Shown: positions 35,071 through 46,599, counted from the stretch's first letter. The stretch: DNA of 64,000 nt from Hippophae tibetana (GCA_037013495.1 CM072812.1:72919340-72983339), one strand, 5' to 3'. Translations and numbers: made by a program. Notes: generated by a model from the sequence alone, not told the origin.

Positions 35071-38000
35071 TTTTCTTAACCGTGTTCTAACAGTTTTTGA
35101 TTTGGTATTTTGAAAATGTTTTGCTAATACTCAATGGGCTTATGATACATTCTTAGAAAGCTAAAAATTCCTAGTTTTTAAATGTTTTTAATGTTTCAAA
35201 TTGGACATTTTCACTTGATGATATGTGTGTTTGAATAAATAATATCATTTTGATAATTTCAAAAGATGTTTCACCTATATTCATGACCAAAAGAACTAAG
35301 TTATGTCTTGTTATTCCAATGATATTTTTAAATGATCTTGAGCCTATTTACTTGTAAATTTAACGGATTTAACATAATTTCTTTTGATTTAGAACTATGA
35401 GTATAAGAATATCAAAGTTAATTATATAATATTGTAATATCTACCTAAGTATTAAAGAGAATATTGAGTTATTTGTAAAAAGCTCATATTTTAGCATTTC
35501 TAGAGTACCATTTAGTGTCTTAATAGACCAATTAGATATGTTGTAATTCTTGTTTCTAACACAAGTGTAATCATATAGAAAGGGATAGTTCAGCAAACCT
35601 TATAGTTAATGGACAACTTTTTCTTAAATTTCATAAGTACTTGGTTATTATTAACTTTAAAATGTTCATAATGTTTAACTTCATTATCTTAAAGTTTTCA
35701 CAAACTAAATAATTTCTTATTAGAAATGAGTATCTTATGTTTAAAAAGTAGATAATTAATTTTTAATTGCGTTTAGAAGTTTTTACTCAGATTTACGATA
35801 TAAATAAAGATTTCACTAGAATATAAAAGTTTATATTTAACTTTTAGTAGTAGCATACATAATATTATGCATATTATTATGTTAATTCATAAGTTTTTAT
35901 TTAGTTTTATAGTATGTGTACAGATTTTGCTTAGCACATAGAAATTTATACATAGTTTTTAATATCAATATTTTAGAATATTATTATATATTATTTTTCA
36001 AATATCAAACAAACACCACGCATAAATCTAGTAATAATATAAGAAATAAAACTAATTAATGGGCCATTGGCTTTAATCAAGATTATCCTGTCTGCGTGGG
36101 CAATGAGTTTTGTACACGGATGACCATCTCTTTCTCCTAATATGAGTTTGATAAGGTTTTTATTTTTATTATAATTTATTACACGTAAGTTACTCATACC
36201 TAATTTTATCTATATGAATACATTTACAATTATTTTGTTTTTATGAATTACTAATACAATTATATGATTTGTATTAATTTTATAGTTGAATTACTAAAGG
36301 CTAAATAGATATATTTAATAATTATTATTAATTTTATATAAGTAATTTGTAATTATTATGCTTTCTACATATTTTTGTATCTGTTTCCATATCTTTATAT
36401 TTCTAATAAAACTTAAGAGTATATTCATGTAAATGGTTGTGTTGGTTATATAGTTGTAAGGTTAAAATTGTAATATATATTTATAATAATTTTTTTTTTA
36501 CTAAAACTTGTTTACTTAATGAGTATTTTTACTTATCCTATTTTCTTTTAAATTTTTCCTCCCAAACAACAATAACTTTTAATTGGAAACGTAACTACTA
36601 CTTCTAAAGGGGACATAGATTAGATTATTGATCCCATCTTGCTTGGTTTCTTGCTCTCTTGGAGTTTGTGGAACTTTATTTCACTTTCTCAGTGAGCTAA
36701 TGATATTAGAAGCATATTAATGATTCCTTAGTGGCTCTCAAACTTAATTAAGGAGTATTATATACGATCAATCCACTTACTTCTATTATTATTTTTAAGT
36801 CAGATATGGGTATTGTAGATGTCATGTAATGTTATTACAAGTTGTTTAAGAATAAAAAAACAGTAGAGATTTTGCAAAAATTGATAGTTTTCATTAGTAT
36901 AGCTTAGATTTCCTAAGTTCTAAGGTGCATTAGGGTAGGTCTTGACACATTGGTTATGGTTTTCTACAGTAAATATGTTTACGAAAGTTGATCGGAGATC
37001 TCATTCGAAGTGGAGCAGTAAATGCTTTTAAGAATATGATAAATATTAGTAAAAAGTTGAATTTAAAATCTTACAAGAATGGTGGTAATATGAAGCAAGA
37101 AAAATGTGTAAATTTAATGAAAATGTAACAATTTTTAAGGGTAAAAATATGGCATAAAAGAGATGTTCTCAAAGTGAAATAAGTCTACGTATGATTTTCT
37201 TTAGTTGAAGATGAAGTAGAGAGTGCATCCTACACATAAATAAATAGAGTGCAATGAGGGCACATGAGTTGTTGTTTAATGATATGATAGCTTTTGAACT
37301 GAAATTGAGATTATTAAAATTAACGGCTAAAAAGTCAAGTTAATAAAAAATGAGAAGAAAAAAAAAAAACCAAACGTTTCAACGTTTAGGAGGTGCAGCT
37401 CAAGCATAGGTTTTTGGCTATTAATTATAATGTGGTGATGTTAATAGCTAGTCATTTATGTTTCATGCATTGGTGAGCATGATGAATTTCAAGAGTCACA
37501 TCATCACATGCGATTGGTAACTATATATAAGGTTGAAATATTAATTAACTTATACATTAATATTTTTGTGCGTTTTGGGTAGTAAGAAGATGATTCAAAA
37601 AGACTCATGTGATATATAGGTACATTGAGAGAGTTATTTTTTTTTATTTTTGGTTGTGGGCATGCAACGTGTTAGAGCTATTGGAGATGCATATTTTTAA
37701 CCTCAAATTTTATTCTGTAATGGTGCCACCAAACAAAAAATGTTCTTAATATTTTTATTTTTTTTAGGTTTTTTGTGTGAGAGAGATTTTAGATATAATG
37801 GGATTTTAAATTTGAGTGTTATTTTAAATTTTTAATATTATTCTTGTGATACAGGATCAATTGGATACTGGATTAAGACTTGTATGAAAGAATTAATATT
37901 AATAAAATTTTAAGATTTTAGACATGAAATAGGTAAATTATCAAACCATGTTGATTTTATTGTGATATTATTTTTTTATTAACTTTTCACTTCTTTATTC

Positions 38001-38257
38001 ACTTTTATTAATTTGTTAGTTTACAATAGCATAGTCATAAGAAATATAATATCATGACACTAAAAATAGTTCTCTTGAAAAACCCATGTTAATATAAATA
38101 CATGTTAAAATAAATATATATATATATATATATATATCATTTTTTTTATAAATAAAACTCTTATGATCTTATATTATACCTTTCATTCAAAGTTTTTTCT
38201 CTCTTAATTACCCACTTATTTTTTATGTTTTTTATTTTTTAAATGTATAATTATCAT
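35071..38257. other. AT-rich intergenic sequence, no gene
   Basis: About 3.2 kb without a supported gene, RNA or complete element. A minus-strand frame of 68 codons at 35,991-36,197 has no recognisable domain. A (TA)n run lies at about 38,116-38,137. The stretch 37,340-37,680 is slightly richer in G but shows no reading frame. Confidence 0.55.
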
Positions 38258-39774
38258 TGAAAATTTATAAGATATGGACCTGATTAACCTAGAGGGGGTG
38301 AATAGGTTATTCTTAATTTTTATCAAGTTTATAATTTAATAACCTAAACAAAGCGGCCAGACATGTAATCGTGTGTAAAATTAAGTGCGGAAATAAAATA
38401 ATAACACACGATATTTTTAGGTGGAAACAACCTAGGCCACAACTATGACCTAAGAGGAAAACCACCGGTCCACCGGACCACCTAACTTTCCACTATGAAA
38501 ATCAAATGTTCAAGTACAAACTCGGTCTTATGCTACCCTCCCTAGGATACTGCCCCAATGTACTTTACTTACGAGCCCCTGCTCTATTTTCACAGTTTCC
38601 AATATTAGCGTGAGCGGTTTCCAGACCAACGTTCTAATAAGCTCCCCGCCAATCAGATCGTTCACAAATGAACTGCAAAAAATGTTAGCACAAAAAACAC
38701 AAGTGCCCGTGTGTGTTCTAGAATGGATTTAACAATGAATAATCCTAACTAGATGATTCAAAACATATATCACTTAAATCAAATCAACTAGAATATCTAA
38801 GCCAAAAAGATTAAGTACAGATTCAATAAAAAATAATTTCCTTAAAATTTAATACTCAAATCAAATAATCATGATTACTCATAAAATTATTTAATCTAAA
38901 TATTTAAATATCTAATCCAAAGGAATTAAATTAATTAAGAAACTCAATATATGTTAATTATATAAAATTCCAAAGTCTACCGAATATATATATATATATA
39001 TATTATATTACCTTTATGAAGTATTTGAAGTCTTCTGACCGAATCATATGCATATATATATATTAGCCTCCATTGTTCAACTTCATTTATATATATATAT
39101 ATATATATATTACTTACCTATATCTCGCAGTGAAGACAACTCTTTTCCTTTGAATTGTTTTTCTATCGGCAGCAGCACATATTTGTTTTACTCATATTAT
39201 TTATATATTAATCATCTTTACTGCGCTTCAACTTCCTATATCTCGCAGCGTGAAGACAACTCTTTTCCTCTGAATTGTTTTTCTATTGTTTTCGGCAGCA
39301 GCACGTATTTGTTTTAACTTCTATTCGGCCTCCTTGTATGCACTTTCTATTTTTTTTCCCTGACTCCACTCTAACCCTAATGTATCTATATATATAGATA
39401 ATGATAATACTTAATGATATTAGGGTTAGGTTAAATGTGTTTTGGTCTTACCTTTTTAAAAGCCCATTAAAAACAAAACCTTAATATTATCTTAAGATAT
39501 ATTATAAAAATATTTAATTAATAATTTCATAAATTAATTAAAGTTTGAATAAATATTTTAACATAAAATATAATTTCAGATTTATGAAAATATGTTATTA
39601 AATGCATAAATATAGTCCTATGTGTCGTAATTATAAAAGATATACCTGGAGTACGATTATTTGAAACTTGAGCATTTGTTTGGCTTTTCTTGATGGACTT
39701 GATAACATGCCTAAAAACAAATTTACAAGTAAATATTTTGTCCACGAAAATAGCCAACACTCATAGTCCTTACA
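38258..39774 (-). repeat. 3' LTR (left side) of the SIRE-like element
   Basis: About 1,517 bp. It starts tgaaaatttataagatatgg and ends tcatagtccttaca directly before aactccccctttggcatttt, which on the minus strand is a purine tract (aaaatgccaaagggggag). It contains (TA)n runs near 38,985 and 39,090 and an internal tandem duplication at 39,110-39,318 (offset 118) around tatctcgcag..tgaagacaac and cggcagcagcac.tatttg. Confidence 0.8.
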
Positions 39775-41362
39775 AACTCCCCCTTTGGCATTTTCGTGTG
39801 GAAAAACCTCTCACTTACTACATGACACTTATAAAAATAAGATAAAAATACAATGATGTCCCAGACTCCATAGTGGAACTATCCTATGGTCCGGTAGATC
39901 CATCTTCGCTGCAACTTGACAAGATTGTAAGTAACTGAAACAACATTGACAAAGTATAGGACAACTTGGCATGAAAGCCTCATTGTATATTAGTTTAGTT
40001 TACATAGAAATAAGCGAAGTGTAAAGAATAATCATGTAGTATGCATTCATATCAATCAAGCTTAATTAAATATGTTCTCCCCTTATATGTATAACAAAAT
40101 AAAAACATGGAAGTAAAAATTCTCTCCCCCTTTTTGACATACGAGAAGGACAAAGCATTAGACAAAGAATTAAAGTTAAACTCCTCCTAAAGATATAACA
40201 GTGTAAAATCAGAGTAATGTAAAAGTACAACGTGCTTAAAACTCCCCCTAAATTCTATGACTCTCTAACTTAGAAACCAGTTAAAAAAGTAATAAATGAA
40301 TTTTTTTTTTTTGCAATTTTTCATAACTAGCCACATAAGGTATTAATCTCATTTAATTACAAACAAGCACACAAGCAATTGAGAACTCATCATTATTTAA
40401 CTCCAATTTTGATTATTTATCATATAAATAAATAAGTAGAATAGAAGAAGTGCACACACACACTTCACACATATAATGACATATTGACATTTACTTAAAA
40501 TAGTATACATATTTAAACTCCACCAATATGTCAATTAATTCATTTATGACCTATCAAGAAAGACTCAAAAGAAAAAATATCACCTATCATATAAAAATAT
40601 AATCGAGTCTTCAATCTTACAAAATAAAATATATTTACTAAAAGAGGACTTAATTTAATTTTTTTTTCTTTTTTTTATAAATGAGGTAAATGATATATAT
40701 ATATATTTTAACCTCTATTAGCTCTTTCTTTTTGTGCATTCCAAGTACAAGATTTATAAGCAATCAGTTTTTGCATAATCTTTCCTTTTTTTGTTTTTTT
40801 TTTGTTTTTTTTGTTTTTTGTTTTGCACGAGCCATAAACCTAGCATGATGACTTTCACACTAGTTGTGAGGTAGCCCTCTCCGTTCATTGCGGTAGCTTC
40901 ACACATCACAGTAGGTAGCCCTCTCAATACTCGGTGCCTCCATACGGTAAAATTTTAGTAAGCAAAAGTAGAACTCAACACAATTTTACAATCAAAATTA
41001 GTTAAAGTCTTAGAGTCTTTCAAGAAAATTCATAAACTTCAAGCGTAACATATATGTGTGTTTGTGAGTGTGTGAAGAAGTTTATGTCAACATCGATCAT
41101 CACATGTATAAGAATATATATGTATGCACAAGCCAAAATTGTAGAATAATTTATACAATAAATATCAAAATGAGTTGAGTTACTAAAAATGAGATTATGT
41201 GTATGGAAGTATTAAATGAGTTGAATACTGTGTTGGCCAAATAAAGATGCTAATTTTTTTTTGTAAGTTTAACTAATAAATAAAATAAAGACAATAAAGA
41301 TTGCTCACCTAAGTTCATTTAAGCACTCTAACAAAATACCTAGATGAAGGAATAAAAGATGG
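39775..41362 (-). other. Non-coding spacer of the gag-only element
   Basis: Lies between the gag stop codon and the purine tract, where pol would be in an autonomous relative. It has no frame of note. It contains further purine-tract-like words on the minus strand (from ctcccctta at 40,077, ctccccctttttgaca at 40,125 and ctccccctaaattc at 40,242) and a T-rich tract with single Gs at 40,780-40,825. Confidence 0.65.
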
Positions 41363-43384
41363 TCAGGTGACCAAGAAAAAACAACCTTTCCTAACCCACA
41401 TTTTCTTGCATTTTGATTTCTCTATATCATTGGGTTGGGACTCAACTAACTTAGGTTTCATAGGCGTGTTTTTGAACTTAGCTGTTCTTTTCTCATTCAT
41501 CCCAAATGAAGATGCAGTATGCATAATAGGATGATAATAATGAGTCATAGCATTAAAAGTACTAAATTTTGCTTGCCTCTTTGAACCTAAGACTTCATGC
41601 TTCCTAGTAGAATTTTTGAACAAGTTATTATAATTTCCATTCATCCTTGAGTATGATGTAGCATGCATAGATGAATAATGCTTATGGGTCCTACTATGTG
41701 AAGCATGGAAAGAATGATTAAGTTTAGGAGCATTCATCAAATATCTACATTTTGGTCTTATATGACCTTTCCTACCACAATGATGACAGATAGGCACAAA
41801 CTTAATAATTTTTTCTACCATAGGTGCAATAGTTCTTTGTGCATAAGTAGTAATAGTAGGAGTAGAGTTTAAGGACCTTACAAATGTGGGTTTTGATGTT
41901 GAAGGTGTTGACTGTTCATCTATGTATCCAAGACCTCTCTTATCTCCATGTAGCTTTCCATAGTCTAGGACTTTGGTCAATTTTTCAGCACCTATGGTCA
42001 AATTCTTCACCGTATCTTTAACAATACTAAGTTCTTGCCTAAGTTTTTTGTTTTCCTCAGTGGTTTCTACAAGTCTCAAATTCATGGCATTAATATTTTC
42101 AGACAATTCCTTTTTATCTTTCTCTAGGCTAGAGGAATTTGTTTTGTGAATATTGATGATATCATTAAGTTTAGTTACTTCCACAAGTAGTTTATCTCTC
42201 TCTTCTCTAGACCCTAAACAATCCATGAATAGTTCCTCATAACTCGATACATTAAACTTAGACAATAAGAAAGAGGAGTTTACTTCCTCATTTTCTTCAT
42301 CCGAGCTAGAGTCAGAGTTATTGTGGTGTGCTTTGGTAGTTGCGGTGAAGGCACAATAGTTTGTGTCATCATCTTCTGAGTTACTAGCATTATCTTGCTC
42401 ACTTTCTGTGTCACTGAGTGTAGCATTAAATGCTTTTCCAAATTTATTTTTATTGTTTGCACAATCTATAGAAATATGACCAAAACCCCCACAAGTATAG
42501 CATCGAGGACTAGTGAGCTTAGTTTTCTTACCATCAGAGCTATGAGGCTTGATTTCCCTTGACTTTCGGTCCTTCGAACAACTAGATTGTCCCTTATTAG
42601 ATTGATTATTTTGTTGACCCTTCATTTTTAGGAACTTCTTCAATTTTTGTGCTAGCGAGACTAATGACTCATCATTTATATCCTCATCACTATCAGAGAT
42701 GTCCAGTTTGGAGCTTTTGAATGCCACATCCTTGATTTTCTTGGGACGATCAAGAGAAAGCTCATAGGTTTGGATTGACCCGACAAGTTCATCAATATTT
42801 AGTGTGTCGACATTCTTGCTTTCCTCTATCATTGTTACTTTCATCTTGTAGTAAGCTGTTAAGGAGCTTAGGAGTTTGCGCACTTGTATAGGTTGTAGAA
42901 TTTTCTCACCAAGGTTAGAGCAAGCATTAGTGATATCACAAAAGCGAGCATAGAATTGACCAAAAGTTTCATTGTTGCTCATTTTAATAGAATCAAACTC
43001 AGATGTTAGCAATCTCAATTTTGTTTGTTTTACTTGGGAAGTTCCTTCATGAGCAAGAGCAAGTGCATTCCATGCATCTTTAGCAGTCTCACAGTCGGAG
43101 ATGCGACGAAACTCATCCATTGAAACTGCAGCGAATATTGAGCTTAGACCTTTTTGGTTTGCCCCACTAAGGGTGCGTTCTTCAGTGGTCCAGTCTTTTC
43201 TTGGCTTTATGATTGTTACACCATCTTTCATTACAGAAGGTGGTTCCCAACCATCAAGAATAGCATCCCAGACTTTTTCATCTTGTCTGAGAAAGGCTTG
43301 CATGCGAGCCTTCCAGTAAGGGTAATTAAACCCATCAAAGAGTGGGGGTCTAACAGATGACCCACCTTCTTTCATTTGGTCCAT
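41363..43384 (-). CDS. Intact Gag polyprotein of a SIRE-like Copia element
   Basis: 673 codons, uninterrupted, starting MDQMKEGGSSVRPPLFDGFN about 55 bases after the primer site. Residues about 15-220 form a UBN2-type capsid region (YPYWKARMQAFLRQDEKVWD; FCDITNACSNLGEKI). A first CCHC knuckle CYTCGGFGHISIDC is at about 292-305. An acidic, serine-rich region follows (SDTESEQDNASNSEDDD). Residues about 390-470 look coiled-coil (ERDKLLVEVTKLNDI; EENKKLRQELSIVKD). A second knuckle CHHCGRKGHIRPKC is at about 531-544. The tail is basic and His/Ser-rich and ends KKMWVRKGCFFLVT. It should form the particle and bind element RNA in the cytoplasm. Length and layout fit SIRE-type Gag. It has no pol of its own. 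Family assignment is by motif recognition. Confidence 0.88.
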   Translation of the reverse strand: MDQMKEGGSSVRPPLFDGFNYPYWKARMQAFLRQDEKVWDAILDGWEPPSVMKDGVTIIKPRKDWTTEERTLSGANQKGLSSIFAAVSMDEFRRISDCETAKDAWNALALAHEGTSQVKQTKLRLLTSEFDSIKMSNNETFGQFYARFCDITNACSNLGEKILQPIQVRKLLSSLTAYYKMKVTMIEESKNVDTLNIDELVGSIQTYELSLDRPKKIKDVAFKSSKLDISDSDEDINDESLVSLAQKLKKFLKMKGQQNNQSNKGQSSCSKDRKSREIKPHSSDGKKTKLTSPRCYTCGGFGHISIDCANNKNKFGKAFNATLSDTESEQDNASNSEDDDTNYCAFTATTKAHHNNSDSSSDEENEEVNSSFLLSKFNVSSYEELFMDCLGSREERDKLLVEVTKLNDIINIHKTNSSSLEKDKKELSENINAMNLRLVETTEENKKLRQELSIVKDTVKNLTIGAEKLTKVLDYGKLHGDKRGLGYIDEQSTPSTSKPTFVRSLNSTPTITTYAQRTIAPMVEKIIKFVPICHHCGRKGHIRPKCRYLMNAPKLNHSFHASHSRTHKHYSSMHATSYSRMNGNYNNLFKNSTRKHEVLGSKRQAKFSTFNAMTHYYHPIMHTASSFGMNEKRTAKFKNTPMKPKLVESQPNDIEKSKCKKMWVRKGCFFLVT

Positions 43385-43437
43385 AAGTAAGTGTGTGTGT
43401 CCCTAAAGATCAATCTCACTAAGTGTGTCTAGTGTTT

Positions 43438-43449
43438 GCTCTGATACCA
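43438..43449 (-). promoter_or_regulatory. Primer-binding site of the SIRE-like element
   Basis: The minus strand reads tggtatcagagc, a perfect copy of the tRNA-iMet-type site, two bases inside the 5' LTR (43,452) and upstream of gag. Confidence 0.9.
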
Positions 43450-43451
43450 AT

Positions 43452-43620
43452 TGAAAGTTTATAAGATATGGACCTGATTAACCTAGAGGGGGGTGAATAG
43501 GTTATTCTTAATTTTTATCAAGTTTATAATTTAATAACCTAAACAAAGCGGCCAGACATGTAATCGTGTGTAAAAATAAGTGCGGAAATAAAATAATAAC
43601 ACACGATATTTTTAGGTGGA
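43452..43620 (-). repeat. Truncated 5' LTR (right side) of the SIRE-like element
   Basis: Nearly identical to 38,258-38,425. It breaks off at ggtgga, after which the other LTR continues aacaacctagg while this copy runs into Copia RNase H sequence. About 1.35 kb of LTR is missing, so the junction postdates insertion. Confidence 0.85.
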
Positions 43621-43908
43621 ACTTTGTTATCTGATTTGGGTTTCGAAATCAAAAATACTATGCAATTGTATTGCGACAATCGGGCAGCCATTGATATATC
43701 ACAAAATCTAGTACAACATGATCGCACTAAGCATGTAGAGGTTGATCGTCACTTTATAAAAGAAAAGCTAGATGCCAAACTGATTAGTTTTCCTTTTGTT
43801 CCCATTGAAGAGCAACTTGCAGATATGCTTACCAAAGGAGTTTCTAAGAAGGCATTATATGGTTCATTAAGCAAGTTGGGCATGATCGATATCTATGCGC
43901 CAACTTGA
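43621..43908 (+). pseudogene. Copia RNase H C-terminal fragment, open but headless
   Basis: A continuous 94-codon frame (43,624-43,908) with YCDNRAAIDISQNLVQHDRT, KHVEVDRHFIKEKL and EEQLADMLTKGVSK. These are the end of Copia RNase H and the standard C-terminal tail. It lacks everything upstream, because it is fused to the truncated LTR on its left. The stop is followed by the purine tract. Belongs to a different, Tork-like element (inference). Confidence 0.8.
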
Positions 43909-44110
43909 TGGGGAGTGTTAATAAATTATAGGGGGAGTGTTAATAAATTATTATTAGTGGTATATTACTTGTATACAACTAATATAAGCACTTTTCCTAA
44001 AAAGCAGATTCCTATTTTCCTGTATTTATACTTATATTATCATTCATTGTAATTAAGATTAATAAACATATTTTCAGTATATTTAACTTAAGTTCCTCAG
44101 AACCCTTTCC
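43909..44110 (+). repeat. Duplicated purine tract and 3' LTR of the fused Copia
   Basis: ggggagtgttaataaattat occurs twice (about 43,911 and 43,932), so the tract plus LTR start is tandemly duplicated by 22 bp. The LTR starts tgttaataaattatta at 43,938. It has a polyadenylation-type segment (attaataaacatattttca near 44,060). Its end is not certain: about 44,075 or 44,105. Confidence 0.6.
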
Positions 44111-44599
44111 AATGTTTCTGATTAATCAGGTGTCATTATTATAATTCTAAACATTAAACATGTTTAACATTTTTCATCTAATTCAACGAGATATGATGTG
44201 ATTTGCTTACGCCATAAAACCCATTCCTCATCCCATTTTAAATCATAATATCAAATTATATAAAAATATAATTTAATTTTAAGGAAAAAAAAATGTTGGT
44301 CGTACTAATAGACATGGGTGAGGTATAACTTTGTTCGTATAAAGTGAATATGTTATTTAATTTATTTTTTTAGGAGAGATATACTTAGATGAGTTGCAAT
44401 AAAAATAGAATATTTTAATCCTTTTTATTAATAAAATATTATTTTGTTAATAAAAAAATATGACATAATAATAAAATAAATTTAATGGGTAAAATTGTCA
44501 TTTTATTTTAACAACTAAAAACTAAATTTAAATAGTATAATATTTTTTCAATTGTTTTTGTAAATTTTTGTAAATTTTATATTTTATGAATTGGTTTTG
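44111..44599. other. AT-rich spacer, nothing recognised
   Basis: Simple A/T-rich sequence between the Copia LTR and the mitochondrial insertion. No frame, repeat or motif stands out. Confidence 0.5.
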
Positions 44600-44752
44600 T
44601 ATTTTTTTGAACACTTCGCCAACCTCTCTAACTAGCATACGATACAATTGCACTTCACAGCATGGCCAAAAAAAAGAAAGAGCTTCGCTCGGTGGGCCTT
44701 CCTACGCTGACGAAATGCCTCCTTTCTCTTCTCTGAAGTCTGTACAAACAAG

Positions 44753-44835
44753 TGGGAGAGGCAGGATTCGAACCTACGTAGAAAAACTTCAACAGATTTA
44801 TAGTCTGTTGCTTTTGACCACTCGGCCACTCTCCC
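44753..44835 (-). tRNA. Mitochondrial-type tRNA-Tyr copy with altered anticodon (pseudogene)
   Basis: 83 nt on the minus strand. The 7-bp acceptor stem GGGAGAG/CTCTCCC is intact. There is a D arm (tggccgagtggtcaaaagc), an anticodon stem acaga/tctgt, a long variable arm (tgaagtttttctacg) and a T arm with ggttcgaatcc. The anticodon loop reads ctATAaa. Tyrosine tRNA normally has GTA, so the wobble G has become A, matching a C-to-T change on the plus strand at 44,801. The long variable arm and overall sequence fit mitochondrial, not plastid, trnY. It should not be functional in the nucleus. Confidence 0.8.
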
Positions 44836-45011
44836 CTTCCCGGGCCGAGGCCCCCTTCAATGGATTCTAAGAAGGAGGGCGACACAGTGAATCAATCAAA
44901 AAGCTTATTGATTTGGTTTTTGGGGCTTGTGAAGAAGCAAGCTTATGCCCGCCCCGACTGGCAGTTGTTGGGTCTCCCCATCTCTCTTAAACTTTCCCTG
45001 GTCTTCGACCC

Positions 45012-45098
45012 GAGCTGTATGAAGTAGAAACTCGTCCCACGTACGGTTCAGAGGCCGAGCCCTACCCCAGCAATAATGGTGAGGCTTAGGTCAACTAA
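45012..45098 (+). ncRNA. Group II intron domains V and VI (mitochondrial remnant)
   Basis: Domain V: gagctgtatg..agtaGAAActcg..cacgtacggttc at 45,012-45,049, with the catalytic AGC, a GAAA tetraloop and the conserved cgtacggttc strand. Domain VI follows as a hairpin (gccgagccctacc with ggtgaggcttaggtc) that leaves an unpaired A near its 3' side as branch point. The upstream part of the intron is only partly present. Part of the NUMT. Confidence 0.65.
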
Positions 45099-45399
45099 CA
45101 CAAAGAAGATACAGTTCACTCAACGATTGCCTTTGGTTCTGAACGATCTCTTATTAGTCATTGAATCGGGAACGGAGGAAAGATACGATCAGGGATTATG
45201 GATCTAAGTCTGTAATAGAATTTTTTATAGGTATCATATTTGGAACGAAACTATAGACTTTATAATATCATAAATAGAGGTTATACAATTTAAGAATGGT
45301 TTGACAAAGAAATTCTTGATGAAATACTTCTCACTAACAAAAAATGCAAGCTTAAGAATGAAATTACTTCCTACCAACAATACGAAGAAGAATATTTAT

Positions 45400-46330
45400 A
45401 TGAAGCATGAGAAAGATTCAAGGAATTGCTAAGGAAGTGTCATCGTCATGGTATTTCTTCTTGGATTCAAATGGAGACTTTTTACAATGGTCTTAATGCT
45501 CAAACAAGAACTATTGTTGATGCATCTGCTAATGGAGCTTTGCTTGCCAAATCTTATAATCAAGCTTATGATTTACTTCAAAAAATGGCTAGTAATAATT
45601 ATCAATGGCCAATAGACAGAATGATAGCCACAAGAAGAGTAGCCAACATGTATGAGGTAAATGATATCAGAACACTTACAACTCAAGTATCATCTTTGGT
45701 TAATCTTTTGAAGGCTCAAAACTTGCTAGCGAGTATAAACTAGGTCCTAGATTCAAGAATGTCATGTGTGTTTTGTAGAGGAGCTCATTTATTTGATAAT
45801 TGTCTAAATAATCCTGAATCTGTATCTTATTTGGGTAATGTGAATCAAAACAATCCATACTCGGACACATATAACCCAGGATAGAGACAACATCCAAATT
45901 TCTCTTAGAATAACAACAATTAACGTGGTAATTAATTCAACTGTCAATCATTTCCACCACCTGGTTTTTAGTAGCCATATCAATCACAAGCCCAAGAGAA
46001 GAAGTCACCTACTAAGGACAATAATGGGGATGTCCAATCATTTAATGCTAAAGTGCCAACTTAAGAGGCTTCAATTCAAAATTTGGAGAACCAAATGGGG
46101 AAACTTGCTTAGGCTATAAGTTAAAGGCCTCAAGGTAACCTTCCAAGTGACACAATTGTAAGCCCACGAAGAAAAGGTAAGGACCAATGCAACGTCATAG
46201 CCTTGAGAAGTGGTAAAACTTTAGAACGGGAACATAAGACAGAAAAGGATGAAGAGAAACAAGAAATTAACAAGGATGAGGAGGAACTAGTGGATAAAGA
46301 GAGCATTGAAAAGGAAATAATTCAGCCATA
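45400..46330 (+). pseudogene. Athila/Tat-like gag pseudogene
   Basis: The 105-codon frame 45,426-45,743 carries the Athila/Tat Gag core: WIQMETFYNGLNAQTRTIVD, ASANGALLAKSYNQAYDLL and KMASNNYQWP. Just upstream YEAWERFKELL-like codons (about 45,400-45,430) lead into it with a stop. Downstream a CXFCRGAHLFDNC-like knuckle remnant (45,763-45,805) and Gln/Asn-rich sequence continue in broken frames. Confidence 0.75.
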
Positions 46331-46599
46331 GAAAAACAACCTTTACAAACCCACTATTCATTTCCCTCAAAGACTGCAAAAACAAAAGTTAGATACACAG
46401 TTTTCAAAATTTCTTGATGTCTTCAAGAAGCTGCACATAAACATACCATTTGCAGAGGAACTTGAAAAAATGTCGTCTTATGCCAAATTCATGAAGGATA
46501 TACTATCAAAGAAAATAAGGCTTAGAGATCATGAAACAATAACCTTGACTTAAGGTTGTAGTGCCATCCTTCATATAAAACTACCACAAAACTGAAAGA

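Larger units (their letters stand above)
38258..43620 (-). mobile_element. Young SIRE/Maximus-like gag-only LTR element (TR-GAG architecture)
   Basis: Complete 3' LTR (38,258-39,774), purine tract, about 1.6 kb of non-coding spacer, an intact 673-codon gag (41,363-43,384), a primer site and a 5' LTR truncated at 43,620. There is no trace of protease, integrase, RT or RNase H: gag stops just before where pol would begin. Over the shared first 168 bp the two LTRs differ by two substitutions and one indel, so the insertion is recent. Terminal-repeat elements with only GAG have been described in plants and depend on enzymes from relatives. Confidence 0.8.
44600..45195 (-). other. Nuclear insertion of mitochondrial DNA (NUMT)
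   Basis: GC content jumps for about 600 bp and falls again. The segment contains a plant-mitochondrial-type tRNA-Tyr on the minus strand and a group II intron 3' end on the plus strand. In plant mitochondrial genomes trnY lies near the second trans-spliced half of nad2, so a nad2-linked source is plausible (inference). Edges are approximate, judged from base composition. No open gene; frames here are incidental. Confidence 0.75.

Noticed and set aside
43101-43360. Plus-strand frames of 72 and 68 codons
   Set aside because: Antisense shadows of the intact Gag on the minus strand.
38258-43620. A host gene encoding a zinc-knuckle protein
   Set aside because: The 673-codon product has Copia Gag order, sits behind a perfect primer site and lies between LTR copies, so it is a retroelement Gag.
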